Assembly (NCBI RefSeq): GCF_003606345.3
Contig: NZ_CP031844.2
Coordinates: 124,001-188,000 of the forward strand
DNA length: 64,000 nt
Source: Bartonella krasnovii
Lineage (GTDB): Bacteria; Pseudomonadota; Alphaproteobacteria; Rhizobiales; Rhizobiaceae
Reading direction: 5' to 3'
Shown: positions 49,995-59,477 of the stretch, one piece after another
How positions within the stretch are numbered: the stretch's first letter is position 1
Layout: each line of letters begins with the position of its first letter
Program-made: the position numbers and the translations under genes
Notes under the pieces: model-generated
Seen by the model: only the letters and a program-made list of their open reading frames with translations
Told to the model about the DNA's origin: nothing
The model's database searches: none

Positions 49995-51041
49995 ATGAGC
50001 AGAGTTTTATCAATTGGAGTGGGATTGATTTTTTCATTACTGCTATCAGCAAATGTAGGCAATGCACGAGATCAAATACAAGTTACTGGCTCATCTACAG
50101 TTTTACCTTATCAAAAGATTGTCGCTGAGACATTTGGGGAAATTTATCCTCATTTTAAGGTTCCTGTTATCGAATCGGGTGGAACAGGAGCGGGTATTAA
50201 GGAATTTTGCCGTGGTATTGGGGAGAATACCGTTGATATTGTGAATGCTTCACGAGCAATGAAATCGAGTGAATTGCAGTCTTGTTTTGAGGCTGGTGTG
50301 AAAGATATTGAGGAAATACGCATTGGATATGATGGCATTGTTTTTGCAACAGATATAAAAGGTCCTGATTGGAAATTACGGCCAGTAGATGTTTATAAAG
50401 CCCTTGCAGCTCGCGTTATTATAGATGGGAAGTTGCAGCCCAATAATGTTTTGAAATGGAGTGCTGTCAATAGTGCTCTTCCTGATTGGACGATAACAGC
50501 CTATATTCCTGGAGAAAAGCATGGAACGCGTGAAGTTTTTGAGGAAAAATTACTTGCTGTGGGCTGTAAAGAGAGTGGGGCAGTTGAGGTGATGAAGTCT
50601 TTAGGGATGGATGATAAGAAGATACATGCTGCTTGTATTGCGGTCCGTAAGGATGGAAAAGCGGTTGATATTGATGGTGATTATTCTGAAACATTGGCGC
50701 GTCTAACTTCAAATAAAACAGGGGTTGGCATTTTTGGTTTGTCTTTTTATCAAAATAATGCTGATAGGTTAAAGGTTGCCGATATTAATGGTTTTGCGCC
50801 AACAGTTGAGACAATTTCTAGTGGACAATATCCAGTTTCTCGTCCACTTTTTTTCTATATTAAGAAAGCACATTTAGATATTATTCCAGGTTTGCGAGAG
50901 TACGTTGACTTTTTCCTTTCTGAACAAATGATTGGTCCAGATAGTCCTTTGGCTGAATATGGTTTGATTGTTGCTCCTGAAAAAGAGCGCCAAGCACAGC
51001 GTTCTAATTTTTCTGCTGGTCGAATCATGATGTTGAAATAA
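49995..51041 (+). CDS. pstS: Phosphate ABC transporter substrate-binding protein PstS
   Basis: Periplasmic protein that binds inorganic phosphate and delivers it to PstCA. A signal peptide covers about residues 1-24 (GVGLIFSLLLSANVGNARD); the mature part starts with the phosphate-loop motif IQVTGSSTVLPY, followed by ESGGTGAGIKEFCRG and PGEKHGTREVFEEKL. The 348 residues match the rhizobial form. It heads pstSCAB-phoU. No convincing Pho box (repeats like CTGTCAT) was found in the 141 bases upstream. Confidence 0.95.
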   Translation: MSRVLSIGVGLIFSLLLSANVGNARDQIQVTGSSTVLPYQKIVAETFGEIYPHFKVPVIESGGTGAGIKEFCRGIGENTVDIVNASRAMKSSELQSCFEAGVKDIEEIRIGYDGIVFATDIKGPDWKLRPVDVYKALAARVIIDGKLQPNNVLKWSAVNSALPDWTITAYIPGEKHGTREVFEEKLLAVGCKESGAVEVMKSLGMDDKKIHAACIAVRKDGKAVDIDGDYSETLARLTSNKTGVGIFGLSFYQNNADRLKVADINGFAPTVETISSGQYPVSRPLFFYIKKAHLDIIPGLREYVDFFLSEQMIGPDSPLAEYGLIVAPEKERQAQRSNFSAGRIMMLK

Positions 51042-51104
51042 TTTTTATTGTCGTTTCAGAGTAAGAGTTTTCGGTGCTATTTTTTATAAAAACTGAAAGA
51101 TAAA

Positions 51105-52565
51105 ATGCGCATTTCCTTCATTGTTTTTTTGTTATTTCTTTTTGGATTTTGTGGCTTTTGTGTTTCTTATATGCGAGCACGTACTCTCGAATACAAACAA
51201 CATAAAATGCATTCTCGTGCGTATTATTATGGCTGGTGGACTTTTTTGATCACTGTTATTCCAGCTTTTATTTTTTTAATTTTGTGGGATGCTGGGAGTA
51301 TAATTTATTTAGAATATAATGCCTCTCGAGAACTTGGGGTGTATAGTGCGCATATAACAGAACCTGTCAATCATGAGCTGCTTTGGGAGATACTTCAAAA
51401 TCTCGTCAAAATAATTCATTGCTTTGAAGGGGATCTCTCCACCGCTTCCTATAAGGAAGTGCAGGCACAATTACTTGCAAAAGGATTAATGTTGCCTCAT
51501 GAAGCATCGGATGATGTATTCAAAATAGCGCGGTCATGGATTTTTTCTTCTCAAAAGCTTCAATTTATTGGTCATGGTTTCCTTTTTGCTATTGCCTCCT
51601 TTGGTTTTATCTATGGAATAATACAAATTGCACCTCATCAACGTGCGCGCAATAAGGTTGAATCTTTAATTATTATTGGATTGGCGTGTGCTTCTATCGT
51701 GGCAGTTTTGACGACAATAGCCATTGCACTTTCTCTGCTCTTTCAGACAATAAGCTTTTTTCAGTCTGTATCCTTTTCAAATTTCTTTTTAGGAACGGTT
51801 TGGGATCCGCGTTTTTCCGCAAGCGGTTCAAGCGATGAAGTTGGACAATTTGGTTTAATACCGCTCCTTGCTGGTACACTTTATATTGCATTTGTTGCTA
51901 TGTTCTTTGCTGTACCTATAGGATTATTTTCAGCTCTTTATATGGCAGAGTATGCTTCTGCGCGATTGCGAGCAATTATAAAACCATTATTGGAAGTTCT
52001 TGCTGGCATCCCAACCATTGTTTATGGTTTTTTTGCTTTGAAGGTTGTCGGACCATTTTTACGTGACTTGTCTGTTTCTCTTTCAGGTGGGGGCGGTTTT
52101 ATTATGGCACAAAGTGTTTTGACTGCTGGTGTTGTGATGGGAATTATGTTGATTCCTTTTGTTTCTTCTTTGTCGGATGATGTTATTACGGCTGTTCCAC
52201 GCATATTACGTGAAGGTTCTTATGGTTTAGGTGCAACGCAATCTGAAACAATTAAAAAAGTCGTTATACCTGCAGCACTTCCAGGGATTATGGGGGCCAT
52301 TTTGTTGACAGCATCGCGTGCAATTGGTGAAACAATGATTGTGGTTTTGGCGGCAGGTGTTGCAGCAAACTTAACACTCAATCCTTTCGAAGCAATGACC
52401 ACCATGACAGTTAAAATTGTTAATCAATTGACCGGTGATTTTGAGTTTAATTCTCCACAAACTTTGGTGGCTTTTGCTTTGGGAATGACACTCTTTGTGA
52501 TGACGCTCTTGATGAATATTCTAGCTCTTTATATTGTGCGTAGATATCGGGAACAATATGAATGA
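51105..52565 (+). CDS. pstC: Phosphate ABC transporter permease PstC
   Basis: One of two membrane channels of the Pst phosphate importer. The 486-residue protein is longer than E. coli PstC (319) because of a 230-residue N-terminal extension with extra membrane segments, typical of rhizobia. The permease core has AGTLYIAFVAMFFAVPIGLF and the EAA loop (GLGATQSETIKKVVIPAALPG). It overlaps pstA by 4 bases. Confidence 0.93.
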   Translation: MRISFIVFLLFLFGFCGFCVSYMRARTLEYKQHKMHSRAYYYGWWTFLITVIPAFIFLILWDAGSIIYLEYNASRELGVYSAHITEPVNHELLWEILQNLVKIIHCFEGDLSTASYKEVQAQLLAKGLMLPHEASDDVFKIARSWIFSSQKLQFIGHGFLFAIASFGFIYGIIQIAPHQRARNKVESLIIIGLACASIVAVLTTIAIALSLLFQTISFFQSVSFSNFFLGTVWDPRFSASGSSDEVGQFGLIPLLAGTLYIAFVAMFFAVPIGLFSALYMAEYASARLRAIIKPLLEVLAGIPTIVYGFFALKVVGPFLRDLSVSLSGGGGFIMAQSVLTAGVVMGIMLIPFVSSLSDDVITAVPRILREGSYGLGATQSETIKKVVIPAALPGIMGAILLTASRAIGETMIVVLAAGVAANLTLNPFEAMTTMTVKIVNQLTGDFEFNSPQTLVAFALGMTLFVMTLLMNILALYIVRRYREQYE

Positions 52566-53851
52566 ATGAAGATTTTTTCCCTCGTCGCAATATTAGTCTT
52601 AAGCGTCGGTATAGGGCTGAACGTCGTTTTCGTGCCTATGGTTTGATTTCTATTTTTATTGGTCTGTTTTTTTTATTTGCGCTTTTATGGTCGATTATGA
52701 GTCAAGGCTATACAGCTTTTTTTCAAAGTGAAATGACATTATCGATTTATTTGGATGAAAAGATTATTGATCCAAGTGGTCAACGTCAAACAAAACCACA
52801 AGTCCTCATAACCGCGAATTATCCGCTTCTTGTACGCAATGCTTTAGCAAAAAAACTCGGTGTTAATCAAAATGATCATGCTTCTCTGCGGGACATTAAC
52901 CGTATGTTTTCAAATGGTGTACGTGTTCAACTGCGTGAAATGGTGACAAAAAATCCAAAACTGATCGGCACAATACAAAAAATCAAAGTTTTGGCAGCCG
53001 CGGATATTGATTCTGCTTATAAAGGGCAGATTGATCTGCATGTAGCAGAAAAAAACCGTAAAGTTTCTAATCGACAAGTAGAATGGATAAAGCGTTTAGC
53101 GCATGATGGTACGCTTTATAAGACATTTAATATTGGTTTTTTTACATTTGGCGCTTCAAGTCGTCCTGAGACTGCGGGATTAGGCGTTGCGATCATTGGA
53201 TCTCTTTATATGATAGGCGTCGTTTTATTGGTGTCACTACCGATAGGCATAGCAACGGCTCTTTATTTAGAAGAATATGCACGCAAAAATAAATTTACAG
53301 ACTTTATTGAGGTTAATATCAATAACCTTGCTGCTGTTCCTTCGATTGTTTTTGGTCTTTTAGGACTTGCGGTTTTTGTTAATTTTTTAGGATTACCACG
53401 TTCAGCCTCTTTTGTTGGTGGTCTTGTTTTAGCGCTCATGACTCTTCCCACAATCATTATTGCAACACGTTCTGCTTTGCGGGCTGTTCCTCTCTCTATT
53501 CGTGCAGCAGCTTTAGGGTTAGGGGCATCAAAAACACAAATGATTTTTCATCATGTTGTTCCTTTAGCAGCGCCTGGTATTTTGACTGGTACGATTATTG
53601 GAGTCGCTCAGGCTTTGGGTGAAACAGCACCTTTGCTTTTGATTGGAATGGTTGCTTTTGTTGTGAATATTCCTACAACGCCCATGGATCCGGCAACAGC
53701 TTTACCGGTTCAAATTTTTATGTGGGCGGGTGAAGCAGAGCGCGCTTTTGTTGAAAAGACATCGGGGGCTATTATTGTCTTAATGATTTTTCTTGCGATC
53801 ATGAATATTTCTGCAGTTTTTTTACGTCGACGGTTTGAACGCCGCCAGTAA
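52562..53851 (+). CDS. pstA: Phosphate ABC transporter permease PstA
   Basis: Second membrane channel of the Pst importer. The 429 residues include a long N-terminal region with a large periplasmic loop (about 60-190) before the core of five to six helices (IGSLYMIGVVLLVSLPIGIA, NINNLAAVPSIVFGLLGLAV) and the EAA motif (ALGLGASKTQMIFHHVVPLAAPG). The start overlaps the pstC stop (ATGA) and the gene is followed 51 bases later by pstB. Confidence 0.93.
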   Translation: MNEDFFPRRNISLKRRYRAERRFRAYGLISIFIGLFFLFALLWSIMSQGYTAFFQSEMTLSIYLDEKIIDPSGQRQTKPQVLITANYPLLVRNALAKKLGVNQNDHASLRDINRMFSNGVRVQLREMVTKNPKLIGTIQKIKVLAAADIDSAYKGQIDLHVAEKNRKVSNRQVEWIKRLAHDGTLYKTFNIGFFTFGASSRPETAGLGVAIIGSLYMIGVVLLVSLPIGIATALYLEEYARKNKFTDFIEVNINNLAAVPSIVFGLLGLAVFVNFLGLPRSASFVGGLVLALMTLPTIIIATRSALRAVPLSIRAAALGLGASKTQMIFHHVVPLAAPGILTGTIIGVAQALGETAPLLLIGMVAFVVNIPTTPMDPATALPVQIFMWAGEAERAFVEKTSGAIIVLMIFLAIMNISAVFLRRRFERRQ

Positions 53852-53902
53852 TTTAAATAAAATAACAACTTTGATAAGATTTTTGTAAGGTGAGTTTTTG
53901 TT

Positions 53903-54661
53903 ATGAAGATTAAAATGCGTGGTCAGGATGTAAAGGTTTCTTATGGGGATAAAGAAGCACTTCATGGTATTACCCTTGATATTCCTGAACATCAAGTCAC
54001 AGCTTTGATTGGTCCCTCAGGATGTGGAAAATCGACTTTTTTGCGTTGTTTTAACCGGATGAATGATACGATTGAAGGGGCTAAAATAACGGGTCTTATC
54101 ACTTTAGATGGAGAGAATATTTATGACCAGAGAATTGATGTTGTAGAATTACGGGCCCGTGTTGGAATGGTTTTTCAAAAGCCTAGTCCTTTTCCAAAAT
54201 CTATATTTGAAAATGTTGCCTATGGTCCGCGCATTCATGGTTTGGTAAAAACGCGTTCTGAATTGCATGATGTGGTTGAAAAGAGTTTGAGGCAGGCTGG
54301 TTTATTTGAAGAAGTAAAAGACCGTCTTCATGATCTTGGAACAAGTTTATCGGGAGGACAACAACAGCGTCTGTGTATTGCGCGTGCCATTGCGGTTAGT
54401 CCTGAAGTTATTTTGATGGATGAACCCTGTTCAGCTCTTGATCCCATTGCAACGGCTCGGATTGAAGAGCTTATCGATGCGTTGCGGCAAAATTATACAA
54501 TTGTTATCGTAACACATTCCATGCAACAGGCAGCACGTGTTTCTCAATATACGGCCATGTTTCATTTAGGGCATTTGGTTGAAGTTGGTGCAACTGAAAT
54601 AATCTTCACTTCACCAAAAGAACAACGGACGCAAGATTATATTACGGGGCGTTTTGGATAG
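53903..54661 (+). CDS. pstB: Phosphate ABC transporter ATP-binding protein PstB
   Basis: The ATPase of the Pst importer, 252 residues. Walker A is [19 protein letters not shown] (33-51), the signature motif [16 protein letters not shown] and Walker [17 protein letters not shown], with the switch histidine in [12 protein letters not shown]. The PstB-specific [21 protein letters not shown] is present. The next gene is phoU at 21 bases. Confidence 0.97.
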   Translation: MKIKMRGQDVKVSYGDKEALHGITLDIPEHQVTALIGPSGCGKSTFLRCFNRMNDTIEGAKITGLITLDGENIYDQRIDVVELRARVGMVFQKPSPFPKSIFENVAYGPRIHGLVKTRSELHDVVEKSLRQAGLFEEVKDRLHDLGTSLSGGQQQRLCIARAIAVSPEVILMDEPCSALDPIATARIEELIDALRQNYTIVIVTHSMQQAARVSQYTAMFHLGHLVEVGATEIIFTSPKEQRTQDYITGRFG

Positions 54662-54682
54662 GTGAATTGAGGAGTGTAAGAT

Positions 54683-55405
54683 ATGTCTATGAACCATACC
54701 GTTCGTTCTTATGATGCAGAGCTAAAATATCTAAAAGCAAGAATTACAGAAATGGGGCACCATGCGGAAAGAATGATTGAACGTTCTGTTGCATCGGTTG
54801 TCTGTAGTGATCTTCAACTTGCAACAGCAGTGATTGCTGATGATTTGTTTTTAGATGAAGCAGAACGTGATATTGATGAAAAAGCGGTTGCTATTATTTG
54901 CAAGCGTCAACCAATGGCTGTAGATTTGCGTGAAATTATTGGAGCCATTCGTATTTCTTCTGATCTTGAGCGGATTGGGGATATGGCTAAAAACATTGCT
55001 AAAAGGACAGTTGCCCTTTCAGAAATACGTCAGTCCGCCTCCTTTTATCATGGGCTTGAAACAATTACAGCTTTAGCTCTCAATCAATTAAAAGAAGTTT
55101 TAGATGCTTATACGAGTCGTCGATTAGAGCGTGTTGACGCTGTGCGTGAGCGTGATGAGAAGATTGATGCTTTGTATACTTCTCTTTTTCGTGAACTTTT
55201 GACATACATGATGGAAGATATGCGCAATATTACGGTTTGTACGCACTTACTGTTTTGTTTAAAGAATATTGAACGAATTGGTGATCATGTTACCAATATT
55301 GCTGAAATGTTGCATTATATCATAACGGGTTATCATATGTCTTCTGATCGTCCTCGCGATGACCTTACGTATAAAGTTGGTGTAGGTGAGAAGAAAAGAG
55401 ATTAA
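54683..55405 (+). CDS. phoU: Phosphate transport regulator PhoU
   Basis: PhoU links Pst activity to the PhoR kinase, keeping the Pho regulon off when phosphate is plentiful. The 240-residue all-helical protein has two repeated PhoU domains, each with the metal-binding E/DxxxD pattern: RISSDLERIGDMAKNIAKR (about 93-111) and CLKNIERIGDHVTNIAEM (about 192-209). GAGGAGTG precedes the ATG. It ends the operon; phoB, which follows in many rhizobia, is not present here. Confidence 0.95.
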   Translation: MSMNHTVRSYDAELKYLKARITEMGHHAERMIERSVASVVCSDLQLATAVIADDLFLDEAERDIDEKAVAIICKRQPMAVDLREIIGAIRISSDLERIGDMAKNIAKRTVALSEIRQSASFYHGLETITALALNQLKEVLDAYTSRRLERVDAVRERDEKIDALYTSLFRELLTYMMEDMRNITVCTHLLFCLKNIERIGDHVTNIAEMLHYIITGYHMSSDRPRDDLTYKVGVGEKKRD

Positions 55406-55971
55406 ATTTTTCTGAGATTTTTAAAATTCGCTTGTAGATACAGTGAGCATTTTTTTTTACAATACAGAAGCTTTAAAAAGGACATAATACCATATGATGA
55501 AGAAACACATAGAAGCACCAAAGAGTTTTTTAGGCTAACATGGCAAATTGTTAAGTATTGATTTGACATTTTTGTATACTGGATGATACCATCATCTGGA
55601 TTATAGTGGTTTTTTTTGATCATTTTGTTAAAAATTATATTAAAGGGGGGATCTGTGTTATTTTTTCAATATTGATGCAAAGAGTTTTGATATCCAAATC
55701 TTTTTCGTGTTTAGAATGAGCAGTCATATTATTTTATTGCGATTGAAACATGTGGGTTCTCTAGGCCTATATTGTGCTACGAGGAGTGACAATATTGATC
55801 TATAAATTAAGAGTATTTTATTTTTTATTTTGCATAGATAGTTTTTGATTACCACTTGTATTAAAATTTTACTGAGTGGTAACAGTTAGCTGTATACTTT
55901 ATTGAGAGATACACCTAAAGCTCATTTTAAAATTTGAATAGCTCAGAGATTACAGGAATGTGTTGCCTAAA
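55406..55971. other. Non-coding gap after phoU
   Basis: No gene is supported in these 566 bases. A perfect 8-base stem (TTACCACT at 55849-55856 with AGTGGTAA at 55875-55882) sits about 90 bases before the next gene but has no T-run, so it could be a regulator or leader structure. The remainder is AT-rich. Confidence 0.4.
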
Positions 55972-56808
55972 ATGAAAAAAAATCGTTGGAATGTCTTTGT
56001 TACCTGTTGCGTAGCACCCCTGGTTGTTGTGGGGTGTGCTGCAAATCATTTAGATTCTGGAAAAGTAAATAATAAGAAGACAAAAACAGTTACGTACCCA
56101 TTGACAGAGCGCCAATGCCTTATGCGCGCGATGTATTTTGAATCAAATCGCTCAAGTCGTGAAGGAATGATTGCCGTTGGGACGGTTGTTATGAATCGTG
56201 TTAATTCAACCGCTTATCCCAAGACAATTTGTGGTGTTGTTGGTCAATATAAGCAATTTGCGCCTGGTGTTTTAACGCGTCCTATGACGGAGAAAGCATC
56301 TGTTTCTCGTGTAAGAGAAGCTGCTGATGCAGTTTTACGGGGTGAACGAGATAAGAAAGTTAAACACGCTAAGTTTTTTCATACCGCTGGTTTATCTTTT
56401 CCTTATAAAAACATGCACTATGTTCATGTTGCAGGGGGGAATGCTTTTTATGAAAAGCGATCCCGCGATGGATCACTTCAAGTTCCTACGGATAATCGTC
56501 CTTATGATGTTGCTTACGCCTTTGCTCAGGAACGTTCTGGTTATGCACCAAGCTTTATCGATGAAGGCTTAGAAAGTAAGGGAGTAAAGGCAGAGAAAAG
56601 TACCTCTCCTTCAACAGCAGTAGCACAGTCTAAGACGGGACAACCTATGTCTTTTGCTATGATCCAGCTTGATAAAGTTCCCATTCCAGCCTATGCGCCT
56701 CGACCTCTAGCGAGGAAAGAGGAAAATAAAACAATTATGACGTTGCCTTCATCAGATCAGTTAAATGCAATTGTTGCAATGTTAGAAAAACGACACAGAA
56801 ACTGGTAA
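55972..56808 (+). CDS. SleB-type cell-wall hydrolase, predicted lipoprotein
   Basis: A 278-residue protein with a lipoprotein signal: hydrophobic stretch then lipobox VVVGC, with Cys at residue 22. The catalytic domain (about 45-165) belongs to the Hydrolase_2/SleB group of peptidoglycan hydrolases (TERQCLMRAMYFESNRSSRE, GTVVMNRVN, CGVVGQYKQF), related to lytic transglycosylases; the Glu in YFESN is the likely catalytic residue. The C-terminal 100 residues are a Pro, Ser and Lys-rich tail. The ATG at 55972 is chosen over a GTG at 55960; an AGGA lies 14 bases upstream, somewhat far. Confidence 0.85.
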   Translation: MKKNRWNVFVTCCVAPLVVVGCAANHLDSGKVNNKKTKTVTYPLTERQCLMRAMYFESNRSSREGMIAVGTVVMNRVNSTAYPKTICGVVGQYKQFAPGVLTRPMTEKASVSRVREAADAVLRGERDKKVKHAKFFHTAGLSFPYKNMHYVHVAGGNAFYEKRSRDGSLQVPTDNRPYDVAYAFAQERSGYAPSFIDEGLESKGVKAEKSTSPSTAVAQSKTGQPMSFAMIQLDKVPIPAYAPRPLARKEENKTIMTLPSSDQLNAIVAMLEKRHRNW

Positions 56809-56985
56809 GTTTTTGCGCGACCGAAGAAGAGTCTTACACCCCATTGCGGTTTATGAATTAAGTAAACTCTTTAGTAAGAGTAATACGCATAAATAGACGT
56901 AGAGAAAGAATTGATAAGGATCTAGAAAAATAATTTAGAATATGGTGGCGTAAGAATACATTTTATTTAAAGAAGGGTATAGGTA

Positions 56986-58233
56986 ATGTATTTTGATATT
57001 CATGAGACAATTTCGCCTGAAATGCTTAATCGTCTTGCAGAAGTTACGGTAAAAGTAGGGTTAAATTTACAAGAGGGGCAGGATCTTGTTTTGACTGCTC
57101 CAGTTTCAGCATTACCTCTTGTTCGGCGTATTGCATATCATGCTTATAAGGTTGGTGTTGGTGTCATTACACCAATTTTTAGTGATGATATGTTATCGCT
57201 TACACGTTTTGAAAATGCCCATACGGCTAGTTTTGATAGTGCCCCTTCTTGGCTCTATGAGGGAATGGCGAAGGCTTTTGAAAATGGGGCCGCACGTTTA
57301 GCGATTGTTGGTGATAATCCGTTACTCCTTTCCAATCAAGATTTTGATAAGATTGCGCGATTAAATAAAGCCACTTCAATGGCTTATCAGCCGGCACTCA
57401 AGAAAATATCGAATTTTGCTATCAATTGGTCGATTGTTGCTTATCCAACAGCAGGATGGGCTGAGGCAATGTTTCCTTCTTTACCGCTTAATGAGGCGAT
57501 TAAAAAATTAGCTGATGCAATTTTTTTTGCTTCACGTGTTACAGGAGAAGATCCGGTGCAGGCGTGGACTGTTCATAACGCAAATTTGAAGAAACGGTCA
57601 TCTTGGCTTAATGAACAGCGTTTTTCTGCTTTGCACTTTACAGGACCAGGGACTGATTTAACAGTTGGTTTGGCAGATGATCATGAATGGCATGGGGGTG
57701 CATCCGTTGCAAAAAATGGTGTTGTTTGTAATCCTAATATTCCGACAGAGGAAGTTTTTACGACTCCTCATGCTTATAGGGTTGAAGGCTTTGTTCGCTC
57801 AACAAAGCCTCTTTCCTATCAAGGAACATTGATTGATAATATTGAAGTGCGTTTTGAAGCAGGGCGCATTGTTGAGGCCAGAGCATCAACAGGTCAGGAA
57901 GTTTTACAGCAGGTTTTACAAAGTGATGAGGGGGCAAGCCGATTGGGTGAAGTTGCCCTTGTGCCTCATTCTTCACCAATTTCTAAGAGTGAGCTCCTTT
58001 TTTATAATACCTTATTTGATGAAAATGCAGCCTGTCACATTGCTTTAGGACAGTGTTATTCCAAATGCTTTTTAGATGGAGCATCATTAACATCAGAAGA
58101 GATTACAGCGCGTGGTGGTAATAAAAGTGTTATTCATATTGACTGGATGATTGGTTCTGGTGAAATTGACATAGATGGTATTACGCAGGATGGTGTAAGA
58201 GTTCCTATCTTTCGTAAGGGCGAATGGGCTTAA
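56986..58233 (+). CDS. M29 family aminopeptidase
   Basis: A 415-residue metallo-aminopeptidase (AmpS/PepS/AmpT group), cytoplasmic. The metal-binding and active-site region is in the C-terminal half: FTGPGTDLTVGL, NIPTEEVFTTPHAYRVEGFV (Glu and His ligands), LGEVALVPHSSPIS, LFYNTLFDENAACHIALGQ and HIDWMIGSGEIDIDG. Length is typical. An AAAGAAGGG region precedes the ATG. It appears to be a single-gene unit between the SleB-type gene and mutM. Confidence 0.93.
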   Translation: MYFDIHETISPEMLNRLAEVTVKVGLNLQEGQDLVLTAPVSALPLVRRIAYHAYKVGVGVITPIFSDDMLSLTRFENAHTASFDSAPSWLYEGMAKAFENGAARLAIVGDNPLLLSNQDFDKIARLNKATSMAYQPALKKISNFAINWSIVAYPTAGWAEAMFPSLPLNEAIKKLADAIFFASRVTGEDPVQAWTVHNANLKKRSSWLNEQRFSALHFTGPGTDLTVGLADDHEWHGGASVAKNGVVCNPNIPTEEVFTTPHAYRVEGFVRSTKPLSYQGTLIDNIEVRFEAGRIVEARASTGQEVLQQVLQSDEGASRLGEVALVPHSSPISKSELLFYNTLFDENAACHIALGQCYSKCFLDGASLTSEEITARGGNKSVIHIDWMIGSGEIDIDGITQDGVRVPIFRKGEWA

Positions 58234-58516
58234 TTCTGTTATGCTGTAAAAGTAAAACACGTCATTTGAGGTTGATAGGTCTCCTTGACAGGGCAAGTGT
58301 TTCTAGGGTACGTAGATGAATATTCAAGATAGGGCTTGATCGTGTAAAAGCTTTCGTTAAATGAGTTACATGAGTATGAAGCCAAATAAAGTTCATTCAA
58401 CAAGAATCACGGTTATTTACAGGACAGATGGGATAAGTTTTTATTCTTTGAGGATGGGGAAGGGATCAATTGCTCAGTGATACGACTGGAAAGTGCATAA
58501 TTATTAAAGAGGAGTG

Positions 58517-59392
58517 ATGCCAGAGCTTCCTGAAGTAGAGACAGTTCGTCGTGGACTTAAGTCTGTTGTTACTGATGCAAAGATAGTATCTGTCAAACTT
58601 AATCGTAGAGATTTGCGCTTTCCTTTCCCTGAGGACTTTTCTGAACGGCTTATTGGTAGAAAAATTTTAGAACTTGGTCGGCGGGCGAAATATTTATTAT
58701 TTCACCTTTCTCAGGATGAAACGATTTTAAGCCATTTAGGAATGTCGGGGTCATGGCGTGTAGAGAATGATCTTTTAAGAAAAACTTTTTCAACGACCAA
58801 TAAATTGGTTAAGCATGATCATTTTATTATGGATATTCAGACAAGGAATGGTGAAGTTTACCATCTTATTTATAATGATGTGCGTCGCTTTGGGTTTATG
58901 CTTTTAGTTGATACGGACAAGCTTTATAAACATCCGCTTTTAAATAAGCTAGGGCTTGAACCTATGAGTGATGCGTTTTCTGGTCGCTATTTACAAAAGG
59001 CTTTTGTAAATAAAAAAATGTCTCTCAAGGGGGTTTTACTGGATCAGTCTATCGTTGCGGGGCTTGGAAATATTTATGTTTGCGAGGCACTTTGGCGGAG
59101 TCGTTTGTCTCCACAGCGTGATGCATTTACATTAGCATCAAAAACGGTATATGCACGTGAGTTTTCCGATTCTTTAGCACAGAATATACGAAATGTGATT
59201 TCTGAAGCTATTTTATCTGGTGGCTCTTCTTTGCGTGATTATGTGCATATAGATGGTTCCCTTGGGTATTTTCAACATACTTTTTCAGTTTATGGACGAG
59301 AAGGTAAGGAATGTTTGGAATGTGGAACGCCTATACTACGTATTTTACAGGCTGGGCGTTCAAGTTTTTACTGCTCACAGTGTCAAAAATGA
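58517..59392 (+). CDS. mutM: Formamidopyrimidine-DNA glycosylase MutM (Fpg)
   Basis: Removes 8-oxoguanine and formamidopyrimidines and nicks the DNA. The catalytic proline is the second residue (MPELPEVETVRRGL), with the lysine in RAKYLLFHL and a C-terminal zinc finger (CLECGTPILR to CSQCQK). Length 291 is standard. I use the ATG at 58517, since the N-terminal Pro must follow the first Met; the GTG three bases upstream would not fit. GAGGAGTG lies just before it. It complements mutT in the oxidative-damage defence. Confidence 0.97.
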   Translation: MPELPEVETVRRGLKSVVTDAKIVSVKLNRRDLRFPFPEDFSERLIGRKILELGRRAKYLLFHLSQDETILSHLGMSGSWRVENDLLRKTFSTTNKLVKHDHFIMDIQTRNGEVYHLIYNDVRRFGFMLLVDTDKLYKHPLLNKLGLEPMSDAFSGRYLQKAFVNKKMSLKGVLLDQSIVAGLGNIYVCEALWRSRLSPQRDAFTLASKTVYAREFSDSLAQNIRNVISEAILSGGSSLRDYVHIDGSLGYFQHTFSVYGREGKECLECGTPILRILQAGRSSFYCSQCQK

Positions 59393-59477
59393 ATAAGATA
59401 TCTTGCAAAATCCTACAAGAGGCTTAAAGTTGGGTTCTTACAATTATATAAATATATGAGGCTTGAGAGGTTTTTTT

